A stretch of 32,114 nt of DNA, from positions 1 to 32,114 of the forward strand of contig DS990616.1 in NCBI GenBank assembly GCA_000155715.1, given 5' to 3'. A model generated the notes under the pieces. It saw only the letters and a list, made by a program, of their open reading frames with translations, was not told the origin of the DNA and searched no databases. A program made the position numbers and the translations under genes. The stretch comes from a gamma proteobacterium HTCC5015. Its GTDB lineage: Bacteria > Pseudomonadota > Gammaproteobacteria > HTCC5015. Of this stretch, positions 1 through 8,604 are shown one piece after another (the first letter of the stretch is position 1; every line of letters begins with the position of its first letter).

Positions 1-1
1 A

Positions 2-26
2 AAAAAGGGGCTTAAAGCCCCTTTTT
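2..26. terminator. Rho-independent terminator, probably bidirectional
   Basis: A GGGGCT/AGCCCC stem (7-12 with 16-21) is flanked by an A run on the left and a T run on the right, so it can terminate in both directions. On the minus strand it lies about 40 bases past the stop of the OmpA-family gene and supplies its U tract. Confidence 0.9.
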
Positions 27-66
27 CGCACACTACTGATCTAGATCAGTTTCTGTTTCGCTTGTG

Positions 67-756
67 TTAGCGCTTGATTGCTTCAACTATGTCGCCGTCA
101 ACACTGATTTCAACACGGCGGTTTTGTGCGCGCCCGGCGGCGGTCGCATTGTCAGCCACAGGCTGGGACTCGCCATAGCCCTTGGTATTGATCAGGCTGC
201 CATCGACACCCTGCTCTACCAAATAGCTTTTAACCGCTTGGGCGCGCTGTTCAGAGACGCGCTGGTTCAGGCTCTCACTGCCTTGGCTATCGGTGTGCCC
301 ATCGATTTGAACCGATTTCACGCCGTTACCAAGGGCTTTTAACTTCATCGCGAGATCGTCGAGAGATTCCTTGCCTTTACTACTGAGCTTGGCACTGCCC
401 GTACTAAATGCGGCTCCAGAGGACAAATTGATGCTGCGTACACTGTCGAGAGCCTTTTTCTGCTCTTCGGCCTTTTGTTCCGCGGCGGCTTTTTCTTGAG
501 CTTTCTTGCGCTTGGCGACCTCGTCCATATCAATGGGCTTTTTCGAGACGGGGGTCGGAATCCGACGCTTGGAATCATTGGCCCGCATTCCACAGTCTTG
601 GCCTTTATGAGCCTCTTCCCACTGTCCGGTCTTGACGCAATCGCCTGTGCCGGTGCGCACCGATTCACCGCTACTGTTGCTCCAATAGCCCGTTTCGTGC
701 GCTTGCGCACCTAAAGTGACGGCGAGCATCGCCACCGCAAAAATCTGCTTTTTCAT
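67..756 (-). CDS. OmpA-family outer membrane / peptidoglycan-binding protein
   Basis: Predicted 229-aa secreted protein. Residues 1-19 form a Sec signal peptide (MKKQIFAVAML..., cleavage near AQA-HE). A short N-terminal domain follows with two cysteines (GDCVKTGQWEE...QDC), probably a disulfide pair. Residues about 80-105 are a Lys/Glu/Ala-rich, probably helical linker. The C-terminal half is an OmpA-like domain with the GHTDSQGS peptidoglycan-binding motif and the family signature GYGESQPVADN...NRRVEI. OmpA-like domains bind the diaminopimelate of peptidoglycan and tether the outer membrane. No beta-barrel is visible, so this is a periplasmic or membrane-associated OmpA-like protein rather than a porin. 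The Shine-Dalgarno GGGAGA precedes ATG. The gene is the last of the leftward run after der and has its own terminator. The exact role is unknown. Confidence 0.85.
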   Translation of the reverse strand: MKKQIFAVAMLAVTLGAQAHETGYWSNSSGESVRTGTGDCVKTGQWEEAHKGQDCGMRANDSKRRIPTPVSKKPIDMDEVAKRKKAQEKAAAEQKAEEQKKALDSVRSINLSSGAAFSTGSAKLSSKGKESLDDLAMKLKALGNGVKSVQIDGHTDSQGSESLNQRVSEQRAQAVKSYLVEQGVDGSLINTKGYGESQPVADNATAAGRAQNRRVEISVDGDIVEAIKR

Positions 757-838
757 TATGTTCTCCCAAAATGTTAATGAAACATGCCTACTCTACGGCG
801 CTTATATGACAAGACCCTCACACGAGCGTCAATAGATA

Positions 839-2257
839 TTACTTACCTTTACGCTTCTTCTCTTTGATTTTTCGATCTCGAATCAGTCGATTGCGGCGCT
901 GTAGCTGGCGTTCGCTCAATTGGTTCTTCTGACCCTCATAGGGGTTTTTGCCCGAGCGGAACTCGATATGCAATGGTGTCCCAGTGAGTTTTAAACGCTT
1001 CATAAAGTGGTTGTTCAGATAGCGCTTATAGCTATTGGACAAATGCTCAACGCGATTGCCGTGAACCACGATGCGCGGCGGGTTTTTACCCCCTTGGTGG
1101 GCGTAGCGCAGCTTGGTGCGATAGCGCCCTACAAGAGGCGGCTGATGCGCAACCGTGGCCTCTTCCAACACGTCGGTTAGCTGCTTTGTGCCGAGCTTTA
1201 TCATGGCCGAGTCGTAGGCGCGATTAACGGCCTCGAGAATATGTCCCACGCCCGTACCGTGCAGCGCAGAAATAAAGTGAAACTCGGGAAAGCTAATAAA
1301 ATTGAGACGACGCGATAAGTCCTCTTTAATAAAGTCGCGCTCTTCGGGGCTGAGCCCATCCCATTTATTAATCACAAAAACCAGTGCCGAGCCCTGGTGC
1401 AGCACCTCTCTGAGCAGGGTTAAGTCCTGCTCGGCCACACCGCGTCGAGCGTCGATCACTTGCAGCACAACGTGGGCTTCGGCAATCGCCTGCAGCGCTT
1501 TAACCACCGAGAATTTTTCCACGGTTTCATGAATTTTTCCGCGCTTGCGCACGCCAGCCGTGTCGATCAGCGTATAGCGCCCCAGCTCGCTCTCAAAGGG
1601 CACAAAAATACTGTCGCGCGTGGTTCCCGGGGCATCGTAAGCCAATACCCGCGTCTCGCCAAGAATGCGGTTGATCAATGTCGACTTCCCCACGTTGGGG
1701 CGTCCCACCACCGCGATGCGGACGCTGTCATCGTGCTCTTTGTCGGGGATTTCTTCGTCGAAGTGATCGGGCAGCGTTTCGAACAGTGTCTCAATGAGTG
1801 AGTGAACACCGCGGTTGTGGGAGGCGGCGATAGTCAGCGGCTCGCCGAGGCCGAGCTGGTAGAAGTCCGCCCGAATCACGTCGGGATCGCAACCGTCCAT
1901 TTTGTTGGCCACCAAAAAGACGGGCTTGCCCTTTTTGCGAATTTCGCGGGCAATGTTTTCGTCGATGGGATTAATGCCCTCGCGAGAATCCACCATAAAC
2001 AAAAGAATATCGGCTTCATCCATGGCCTGCTGAGCTTGGCTGGCCATGAGGTTGTCCATTTCGTCTTGATCCGTGCTCAAGCCGCCCGTATCCACCACCA
2101 CATAGGCGCGGTCGCCCAACTTGCCATTGCCGTACTTGCGATCGCGCGTCAGCCCCGGCATATCCGCTACAAGCGCGTCTCTTGTGCGAGTGAGACAATT
2201 AAACAGGGTGGACTTGCCGACATTGGGGCGGCCGACGATAGCGATAACAGGTTTCAT
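839..2257 (-). CDS. der: Ribosome biogenesis GTPase Der (EngA)
   Basis: 472-aa essential GTPase acting in 50S subunit maturation. Two tandem GTPase domains are visible. Each has a P-loop GRPNVGKST (near the N-terminus and again about 185 residues later), a DTAG/DTGG switch II, and an NKxD specificity motif (NKMDG, NKWDG). A C-terminal KH-like domain ends in a basic tail (DRKIKEKKRKGK). The start is set at the ATG giving MKPVIAIVGRPNVGKST, which matches where the family begins. An in-frame ATG 36 bases upstream (2293) would add 12 residues that are not family-like. No good Shine-Dalgarno precedes the chosen ATG, but a TATAAT box ends 6 bases before it. It sits downstream of bamB and the DUF945-like gene, the conserved bamB-der neighbourhood. 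Confidence 0.95.
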   Translation of the reverse strand: MKPVIAIVGRPNVGKSTLFNCLTRTRDALVADMPGLTRDRKYGNGKLGDRAYVVVDTGGLSTDQDEMDNLMASQAQQAMDEADILLFMVDSREGINPIDENIAREIRKKGKPVFLVANKMDGCDPDVIRADFYQLGLGEPLTIAASHNRGVHSLIETLFETLPDHFDEEIPDKEHDDSVRIAVVGRPNVGKSTLINRILGETRVLAYDAPGTTRDSIFVPFESELGRYTLIDTAGVRKRGKIHETVEKFSVVKALQAIAEAHVVLQVIDARRGVAEQDLTLLREVLHQGSALVFVINKWDGLSPEERDFIKEDLSRRLNFISFPEFHFISALHGTGVGHILEAVNRAYDSAMIKLGTKQLTDVLEEATVAHQPPLVGRYRTKLRYAHQGGKNPPRIVVHGNRVEHLSNSYKRYLNNHFMKRLKLTGTPLHIEFRSGKNPYEGQKNQLSERQLQRRNRLIRDRKIKEKKRKGK

Positions 2258-2263
2258 GGCGCG

Positions 2264-2292
2264 ATTATACCGACGCAGCGCCTCCCTGTGCA
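2264..2292 (-). promoter_or_regulatory. Candidate der promoter producing a leaderless or near-leaderless transcript
   Basis: On the minus strand a perfect TATAAT (2264-2269) is preceded, after a 17-base spacer, by TGCACA (2287-2292), a 4/6 match to the -35 consensus. Transcription would start at about the A of the der ATG at 2257. No Shine-Dalgarno is seen before that ATG. This is a sequence-based prediction only. Confidence 0.45.
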
Positions 2293-2313
2293 TGTTTATT
2301 GTGGACTCAGACG

Positions 2314-3699
2314 CTAATTCTGGGGGGCGCTTCGAGTAAAGTCGTACACCGATTGCCGATTGAGAGAGAGTTGACCCTCTTTGAGGCGAATCTGTGTCCA
2401 GTACTGGCCGTTGCCCGCCGCTATTAGCCCCTGAGAAACCACCATCTTTAACTGCTGCTTGGCCGCTTTTTCCGCCATTTCGCGGAGTCGCTCAGGGCTC
2501 GTTTTCTTTTTCAAAAATCGATAGTGCTCATCGACAAAAAACCGCTCTTGTATGCCCGAGTCCTCTAACAAAGCATGCATCATCGTCTGGGGTACGCTAA
2601 CTTCAGCGCTTAAATCCATGGCCGATAGCAAGGCACTGGCTTGAGAAGTTTCGAGCTCCGCGGTAGGAGGCACATTGGTTCTGAGAAAACCGCGCACTGG
2701 CCCCTCGGGGGTCTGCACCGCAAGGTGGGCGACTTCAAATTCGCTATTGGCCACGATATCGCCCGCGCGCTGCTGCCACTGCTGGCTCAAAATCGACCAG
2801 GTCTCCTTCCAGGTTCCCCACCCTTGGTCGGGCATCAAGGCTTGCACACTGGATTTGCTAATGCCGCGCAGAGCGCTGTCCACTTCCAGCTGATTCAACG
2901 CGTACTGATTCAGTTCTAGAGAGTCGCTGCGCGCGCTCCACTGAAAGTTGCTCAAGGATTCATAATCACTGAATAGGCCCTGCCAGCGAAAATTGCGTAG
3001 ACGCCAGTCCCGCCCTGGTTCACGCCAACGCGCTGTGCCCAGCGTGATCCGCGCATCGCCCACAGGTAGCGCCGTTCCCGTGCCACTCACCGAGAGCGCT
3101 AATAAAAACTCACTGAGCTGTAGGGCGTGTTCGCCCAAGCGCAAGCGCAGATCGGGCAGTGATAATTCAGCCTCAAGCGAGCGACTGTCGGGTTGGTAGT
3201 GCCAGCGCCCACTCGAGTTGGCGATGTCAAAGCGTCGCTCACCGTGCTGGCCGCGATAGCCCAAAAAGCGCCAATCACCTCGCAGCTGCCCCTTAAAGTC
3301 GAGCTGTTGCTGGGTGTTCAAATCGGGCAGCAGTTGGCTTTCAAACTGCCACTGTGTAGCGCTGCTGGCCAACTGCCAATGCCACTGCCCCCGCGTGAGC
3401 CCCTCCCAGTTGAGCGGCCCGTGCTGTAAGCGCGAATTCAGCCGTAAATCCGGCGTATCGTTGCCCGCCTGCAGGGTAACGGCAATACGGTAATCGCTGT
3501 AGAGCCAAGCGAAGTGCTGACGCTGAATCGATAATTGCGCTTGGGGAAAGCCGTGTTCCGCAAGCCAGTCCGTCAGAGCATCTGAACGTTGGTACAGCTG
3601 TCGGTCGAGATACCAGCCCAAGCCGGCGGGGAGACAAACAATAAAAAGCACCGCCAGTACGAGCAGTGCTTTTAAGCTCTGTATCAGAAAGCGCCCCAA
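2314..3699 (-). CDS. DUF945 (YdgA-like) membrane-anchored protein of unknown function
   Basis: 461-aa protein. An N-terminal hydrophobic segment (about residues 8-28, ALLVLAVLFIVCLPAGLGWY) anchors a large, probably periplasmic, beta-rich domain. The C-terminal pattern (QGLIAAGNGQYWTQIRLKEGQLSLN) resembles the conserved end of the YdgA/DUF945 family, whose biochemical role is not established. The start codon is TTG (3697-3699), supported by GGAG at the right distance and by the lack of a better codon. The gene begins only 6 bases after the bamB stop, so it is probably co-transcribed with bamB. Assignment rests on overall architecture and the C-terminal motif, so a related family is possible. 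Confidence 0.65.
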   Translation of the reverse strand: MGRFLIQSLKALLVLAVLFIVCLPAGLGWYLDRQLYQRSDALTDWLAEHGFPQAQLSIQRQHFAWLYSDYRIAVTLQAGNDTPDLRLNSRLQHGPLNWEGLTRGQWHWQLASSATQWQFESQLLPDLNTQQQLDFKGQLRGDWRFLGYRGQHGERRFDIANSSGRWHYQPDSRSLEAELSLPDLRLRLGEHALQLSEFLLALSVSGTGTALPVGDARITLGTARWREPGRDWRLRNFRWQGLFSDYESLSNFQWSARSDSLELNQYALNQLEVDSALRGISKSSVQALMPDQGWGTWKETWSILSQQWQQRAGDIVANSEFEVAHLAVQTPEGPVRGFLRTNVPPTAELETSQASALLSAMDLSAEVSVPQTMMHALLEDSGIQERFFVDEHYRFLKKKTSPERLREMAEKAAKQQLKMVVSQGLIAAGNGQYWTQIRLKEGQLSLNRQSVYDFTRSAPQN

Positions 3700-3705
3700 G
3701 GGCAG

Positions 3706-4857
3706 TTACTCCGAATCGCTGGGCTCTAAACGCAGCGCCCGCATCGTGCCCTCACGATCGATTAAATAGGCAATATCGCCATCCACCAGCGGCGTCGCCT
3801 GATAGCCCACATCGTCGTATTGATGGCGCCCCACCAAACGGCCATCTGCGGGGTTGAGTAGATGCACATAGCCCTCAAAGTCGGCACTGATCAGAACATC
3901 ACCCAGCAATACAGAGGCGGTCAAACGACGGGCGCGCAACTTTTCCTGCTTCCACAGTGTAGCGCCCGAGCGCCTGTCGAGACTCCACACTTGGCTGTGC
4001 TCGTCTACCAAAGCGAGCCGACCTAGCAGCGAGGGCTGAAAACCGTGGTAAGCCGAAATATCTCGCGCCCATAGAATGCGGCCATTGGCCTGACCCAGAG
4101 CCACCGCACGACCCTGAAAGGCGGGCACAAAAATCAGACCTTCATCGAGCATGGGCTTGGCATCGACGTCGACCATGCGGTCAATCTCGTTGCGGCCCCG
4201 TGGCGACGCCAACGGCGTTTCCCACATCGCCCGCCCCTCAAGCAATGAGAGCGCCATAAATCGACCGTTATCCATGCCGGTATAAACGGCGCCACCGTTG
4301 ATAACGGGTTCCGAGGCGCCGCGCAACGTTAGCGAGGGAACACTGCGGCGATTCGTCCACAGCTCGTCGCCAGTGGTGCTGTTCAAACCGTGGATGGCTC
4401 CATCGATGGTTTTAACCACGACGGTGCCCAAGTTTGACACGGGCGTTGCCATGATTTCGCTGGCCAAATCGCGACGCCACAATTCACTGCCATCGCTTTT
4501 ATTGAGCGCAACAATCTCACCTTCGCGCGTGCCGAGGTAAAGCGCCGTGTCGTCAATACCTACACCCGCACTAATCGCTTCATCGACATCGATTTTCCAC
4601 TGCCGCTTGCCCTTTTCTTTATCGAGAGCGACCACTCGACCCTCGTGATCCACCACGTAGAGACGCAGCGCATCCATCGCGGGCGCAAGCGCCACGAGAA
4701 ATTCTTCGACACCAGCGCCCGTGTCGCGCTTCCAGACAGTTTCGAGGGCGCGCTCACGGTCAATCGATTGCAACGGCGTCGGCGGCTCGGCGGTGTCTTT
4801 GATGCTACTACAGGCGGCGAGGCCAACCGCGAAAATAACGGGCAATAAATAGCGCAT
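3706..4857 (-). CDS. bamB: Outer membrane protein assembly factor BamB
   Basis: 383-aa lipoprotein component of the BAM complex that inserts beta-barrel proteins into the outer membrane. The signal peptide ends in a lipobox (VGLAAC-SS). The rest is a chain of PQQ-like beta-propeller blades with recurring Gly/Trp elements such as DKEKGKRQW, NKSDGSELW, NSTTGDELW and DRRSGATLW, as expected for the eight-bladed BamB propeller. The start ATG overlaps the stop of the upstream yfgM-like gene by one base (TAATG), indicating translational coupling. The yfgM-bamB-der arrangement is the standard gammaproteobacterial one. Confidence 0.95.
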   Translation of the reverse strand: MRYLLPVIFAVGLAACSSIKDTAEPPTPLQSIDRERALETVWKRDTGAGVEEFLVALAPAMDALRLYVVDHEGRVVALDKEKGKRQWKIDVDEAISAGVGIDDTALYLGTREGEIVALNKSDGSELWRRDLASEIMATPVSNLGTVVVKTIDGAIHGLNSTTGDELWTNRRSVPSLTLRGASEPVINGGAVYTGMDNGRFMALSLLEGRAMWETPLASPRGRNEIDRMVDVDAKPMLDEGLIFVPAFQGRAVALGQANGRILWARDISAYHGFQPSLLGRLALVDEHSQVWSLDRRSGATLWKQEKLRARRLTASVLLGDVLISADFEGYVHLLNPADGRLVGRHQYDDVGYQATPLVDGDIAYLIDREGTMRALRLEPSDSE

Positions 4858-5519
4858 TAGGAATCGCTTGACTCGGTGTTCGTGAGATCGACATTACCCA
4901 AGTTGTCGCGCTTCATCTCGACTCGCATGGGGTTTTGAAGCGGTAGCTCCGCATTGAGTGCTCGGTCGTATGCCACGCGAGCCGCATTGCTATCGCCTTG
5001 AGCCACGGCGAGATCACCACGCAGTTCTTCGGCTATCGCCATATAACTGCTAGGGAATGTGCCGGAAAGCAATTGCTCGGCCTTTGCCAGCTGATCTTGT
5101 CCAAGCGCCAATTGCGCGAGGCGCAGCGTGGCAACCTGTTCAAAATGGCTGGCTGAGGCATTGTCTACCACCCACTGCAAACGACTTGCAGCTGTCTCAA
5201 GGTCGCCCGCTTCCACAGCGACGCGGGCCGCCGCCAACTGACCGAGATTGGCGTAGTGAGTACCCGCATAGTCACTGACCAATTGATCCGCCAGCGCTGG
5301 CGCATTGTCGGTGTTGTCCTCTTGCACACCGCGCAACAATTCAGTGAATACAGCGGAAGCCCCCGCTTGCTGGCCACCTTGATAGTCCTGCCATTGATAC
5401 CAACCGAATAGCCCGCTCAAGCCAAGTACCACGCCGAGTACGGCAGAGACGGCGTTTTCGCTCCACCAGCGTTTCAGCGCTTCAATTTGTTCCTGTTCCG
5501 ATTCGTAGACATCAACCAT
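4857..5519 (-). CDS. yfgM: YfgM-like tetratricopeptide membrane protein (SecYEG-associated chaperone)
   Basis: 220 aa. A short cytoplasmic N-terminus (MVDVYESEQEQIEALKRWW) leads to one membrane segment (about residues 22-42). A periplasmic helical, TPR-like domain follows with repeated Ala/Leu helices (QLAAARVAVEAGDLETAASRL). The N-terminal EQEQIEALKRWW...N pattern is typical of YfgM. In E. coli YfgM is a SecYEG-associated periplasmic protein linked to PpiD. The start at 5519 is preferred over an in-frame start at 5570 because that one would lie inside hisS and lacks family similarity. It begins 7 bases after the hisS stop and is coupled to bamB by a one-base overlap. Confidence 0.85.
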   Translation of the reverse strand: MVDVYESEQEQIEALKRWWSENAVSAVLGVVLGLSGLFGWYQWQDYQGGQQAGASAVFTELLRGVQEDNTDNAPALADQLVSDYAGTHYANLGQLAAARVAVEAGDLETAASRLQWVVDNASASHFEQVATLRLAQLALGQDQLAKAEQLLSGTFPSSYMAIAEELRGDLAVAQGDSNAARVAYDRALNAELPLQNPMRVEMKRDNLGNVDLTNTESSDS

Positions 5520-5526
5520 TTTTCTG

Positions 5527-6798
5527 TCACTCTTGTATGTATGAAGTAAGACGCTGTGCCAGTTCATCACTGGCTACGGTAATTTGTTCGCCACCGCGTA
5601 GCGGCTTGATCACCACTTCGCCGCGCTGGCCCTCATCGCCGCCGATCAAAACGGCGTAGCGCGCGCCCGATTTATCCGCTTTTTTGAAACGGCTCTTTAA
5701 GCTGCCGCCGCCACAGTGCCACTGCACTTTATAATCGACCATCTGGTCCCGAAGCTGTTCGGCACACTGCATAGCAGCGGCTTCATCGTCAGCGCCCAAT
5801 GCTAGCACATAGATGTCCGCTGCCGAGGGCATGGTCAACTCGCCGAGCTCTTCTAAAAGCGCCAGCAAACGATCCATCCCCATCGCCATTCCCACCGCAG
5901 GCGTGGCGCGACCACCGAGCTGTTCGACCAAGCCATCGTAGCGCCCACCTGCACAAATGGTGCCCTGAGCGCCGAGTTCGTCCGTAATCCACTCGAATAC
6001 GGTGTGGCAGTAGTAATCGAGGCCGCGCACGAGCTTGGGATTGATGCAGTAATCGACACCGGCCGCGCGCAACAGTTCACACAAGGTGTCAAAGTGAGCG
6101 CGGGACTCCTCACCTAAGGCGTCCATCAACGAGGGAGCCGATGTGTTAAGTGCGGCGACCTGAGGATTTTTGCTGTCGAGAATGCGAAGTGGATTGCTGT
6201 GCAGACGGCTTTTCGCTTCTTCGTCGAGTTGCTCTTCATGGGCTTGGTAAAACTCGATCAATTGCTGGCGATACTGTTGGCGCTCCTCGGCGGTGCCCAG
6301 CGTATTGAGCTCGAGTCGCACTTGTTTTAGCCCCAGCCGCTTCCACAATCGCGCACTCATCAATATAAGCTCGGCCTCCACATCGGGGCCTGGCATACCG
6401 TAGGTTTCTACCCCGATCTGTCGAAACTCCCGATAGCGGCCTTTTTGTGGACGCTCGTGGCGATACATGGTGCCCATATACCAAAGTCGCTGCGTTTGAT
6501 TGAATAGCAAGCCGTGTTGAATGCCGGCACGTACGCAACTCGCCGTACCCTCTGGCCGCAATGTCAGACTATCCCCGTTGCGATCTTCGAATGTGTACAT
6601 TTCCTTTTCAACGATATCGGTGACATCGCCAATAGATCGGCTAAAGAGCTCTGTCTGTTCGAGTACAGGCATACGGATTTCTCGATAACCGTACTGCTGC
6701 ATCAAGTGTTGGAGCGTTGATTCGAGTTGCTGCCAAGCGGGTGTTTGATCGGGCAAGATGTCGTGCATCCCGCGAATAGACTGTATGCCTTTAGCCAT
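5527..6798 (-). CDS. hisS: Histidyl-tRNA synthetase
   Basis: 423 aa, normal for bacterial HisRS, which charges tRNA-His. Class II motifs are present: motif 2 around [13 protein letters not shown], then the histidine-binding loop [12 protein letters not shown] and the glycine-rich GGRYDGL. Motif 3 is [10 protein letters not shown]. The C-terminal anticodon-binding domain carries the [22 protein letters not shown] signature. The gene follows rodZ after a 39-base gap. In many relatives ispG lies between rodZ and hisS, but there is no room for it here. Confidence 0.97.
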   Translation of the reverse strand: MAKGIQSIRGMHDILPDQTPAWQQLESTLQHLMQQYGYREIRMPVLEQTELFSRSIGDVTDIVEKEMYTFEDRNGDSLTLRPEGTASCVRAGIQHGLLFNQTQRLWYMGTMYRHERPQKGRYREFRQIGVETYGMPGPDVEAELILMSARLWKRLGLKQVRLELNTLGTAEERQQYRQQLIEFYQAHEEQLDEEAKSRLHSNPLRILDSKNPQVAALNTSAPSLMDALGEESRAHFDTLCELLRAAGVDYCINPKLVRGLDYYCHTVFEWITDELGAQGTICAGGRYDGLVEQLGGRATPAVGMAMGMDRLLALLEELGELTMPSAADIYVLALGADDEAAAMQCAEQLRDQMVDYKVQWHCGGGSLKSRFKKADKSGARYAVLIGGDEGQRGEVVIKPLRGGEQITVASDELAQRLTSYIQE

Positions 6799-6837
6799 GA
6801 AACCTTGGGAAGAGTTAAATAAGAAGAGATAGAGAAA

Positions 6838-7815
6838 TCACTTCACTCGAAATTGAGCCACATTATTACTGCGGATGTACGAGCTGTGATCAAACGAGCG
6901 ATCATTATAGGTAATAGCCACTTGTCGCGCATCACCTAAAAACAAATCAAAGGGGGCCTTGCCCGTGAGTCTCAATGGGCTGTTTCGGGGGCCAATTGTA
7001 CCGAATACGTGGGCGTATTCATTGGCGTCCTTGACCTCAGCCCAACTGCTTCCGGTCATTGTGAGCACCAAGGTATCGTCACCCACAGGGGCCTCTGGGT
7101 GAATCGTAGCCACCTGATTCGTCGACAAAGTGGGAGCGGAGCTCGCTTCCTGTGTTGCCTCTTCCGACTCTGTGTCGTCGGCGTCAGCTGTCACAGATGG
7201 CTCCGATTCGCTCTCCGAATCTACAGGCTCCGAAGGCGCCACAGCGGCAGAATTCCCAGTGGCCGCTGTATCGGACTCTTCGAGCTGAATTTGGATATCG
7301 GGTAGCCCCTGATCCGCATCGCTCTCTGACTCGGGCTGCTGTTGCTCCACCTCCTGATTCGCCTGTGGCTCGGGCTTATCCTGTCCAGGGAAAAAACCCA
7401 AGCTCCACACCACCACAAGCACAGTCAGAACGACGACAATCGCCACCGTCGACCACACCATAAGCGGATCTTTGCTACTGCGTTGGCGCGCCGCAGTCGA
7501 TGTGCTACTGAGGGCAAGCTCGTCCTCGGGAACCCGATTGGAATAGGCTTCGACCAAGGCGTCTGTATCGAGGCCGAGTTCACTGCCGATCGCACGCAAA
7601 TAGCCACGCACAAACGTCGGCGCTGGCAGGGCGTCGAAATCCTCTGACTCTAAGGCTTGAATCAGTTGGGTGGACAGCTTGAGCTTATCGGATAAATCGA
7701 CAGCGCTAATTTGCTGCTGTTCGCGAGCGTTTCGCAATGTGTCGCCAACGCTGTCATAGCGAACCTGCTGTTCTGGCTCCATCTCTACCGATTCAGTTTC
7801 TGATTCTTGATTCAT
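6838..7815 (-). CDS. rodZ: Cytoskeleton protein RodZ
   Basis: About 325-aa bitopic membrane protein linking MreB to the cell-wall elongation machinery. The N-terminal Cro/C1-type helix-turn-helix domain is clear (GDTLRNAREQQQISAVDLSDKLKLS...FVRGYLRAI). One membrane helix follows (about residues 120-143), then a long acidic Glu/Ser/Asp-rich periplasmic linker and a C-terminal DUF4115 beta domain (SWAEVKDANEYAHVFGTI...LTGKAPFDLFLGDA). Two starts lie six bases apart. AGGTGA abuts the first ATG (7821) and is correctly spaced for the second (7815), so the second is chosen; 7821 is the alternative. It is in operon with pilF (stop at 7826). Confidence 0.93.
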   Translation of the reverse strand: MNQESETESVEMEPEQQVRYDSVGDTLRNAREQQQISAVDLSDKLKLSTQLIQALESEDFDALPAPTFVRGYLRAIGSELGLDTDALVEAYSNRVPEDELALSSTSTAARQRSSKDPLMVWSTVAIVVVLTVLVVVWSLGFFPGQDKPEPQANQEVEQQQPESESDADQGLPDIQIQLEESDTAATGNSAAVAPSEPVDSESESEPSVTADADDTESEEATQEASSAPTLSTNQVATIHPEAPVGDDTLVLTMTGSSWAEVKDANEYAHVFGTIGPRNSPLRLTGKAPFDLFLGDARQVAITYNDRSFDHSSYIRSNNVAQFRVK

Positions 7816-7825
7816 GTTCATTCAC

Positions 7826-8587
7826 CTACTTTCGGGTCGATTCAGCTTGTAGCAATTTTTGCGTTTCTACCGAATCGGGGTATTGATTCTTTAATAACAA
7901 CCCGTAGCTAGATGCTGTTTCGTTATCGCCCACCTGCCAAGCTACTTTAATGCCCATCCACAAGCTGGCGGGGGTTTTACCCGCCGCTCGGTGGTAGCGC
8001 TCTAAGTAAGCTTTAGCGGCCGCGTAGTTACTTTTCAGATAGTTCAGCTTTGCCATCTGAAACAGTGCGGAGCCCAACCGCTTATTATGCTGTAATGCCT
8101 TGCGCAAAAATTCTTCTGCGCGAACTAAATCGGGAACTTGCATCAAACACGCGCCCGCGTTGGCAAACGCGTAGGCGGGCGTTTCATACAGTGGATCGAG
8201 CAAGGCCTGTTGGAATTGCTCAACCGCTTCATCAATTTTACCTTGGCCGCATAAAAAGGTGCCGTAGTTATTGCGGATATCAGAACTTTCCGGGTCGAGA
8301 TCTAGAGATTTCTCAAAATGTTTCTGAGCCTCTTTTGGCTTTCCTAGCTCTCCCATTAAAACAGCGTAAATATTGTGCGCCTCAGCAGAATCTGGGTTTT
8401 GTTCCAATGCTTTCTCTAGCTTTTCATTAGCTGAGCCATACAATCCTTGTTGCAAGTAGGCGGCACCTAAACTGACATTGGCCTCAGAGGCTTTGACCAA
8501 ATCGGGCTTGGTTGCATTAGGACTTTCTACGACACTGGCACAGGCCGCTAAACCAAGCGCCAAGCAGGCCATGAATAAATATCGCAT
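7826..8587 (-). CDS. pilF: Type IV pilus biogenesis lipoprotein PilF/PilW
   Basis: 253-aa TPR lipoprotein, the pilotin that localises the PilQ secretin to the outer membrane. The signal peptide ends in a lipobox (LGLAAC-AS). The rest is made of tetratricopeptide units (SLGAAYLQQGLYGSANEKLEKALEQNP, AHNIYAVLMGELGKPKEAQKHFEKSL, and further). The ATG at 8587 is preceded by a strong purine tract (GGGAGGGGGGA), so the in-frame TTG at 8599, which lies in that tract, is rejected. The pilF position between rlmN and rodZ is conserved in Pseudomonas and relatives. Confidence 0.9.
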   Translation of the reverse strand: MRYLFMACLALGLAACASVVESPNATKPDLVKASEANVSLGAAYLQQGLYGSANEKLEKALEQNPDSAEAHNIYAVLMGELGKPKEAQKHFEKSLDLDPESSDIRNNYGTFLCGQGKIDEAVEQFQQALLDPLYETPAYAFANAGACLMQVPDLVRAEEFLRKALQHNKRLGSALFQMAKLNYLKSNYAAAKAYLERYHRAAGKTPASLWMGIKVAWQVGDNETASSYGLLLKNQYPDSVETQKLLQAESTRK

Positions 8588-8604
8588 TCCCCCTCCCAAA
8601 ACAA

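Noticed and set aside
801-832. Promoter for the OmpA-family gene (TTGACG and TATAAG on the minus strand)
   Set aside because: The spacer is 19-20 bases, too long for a confident call, so it was not listed.
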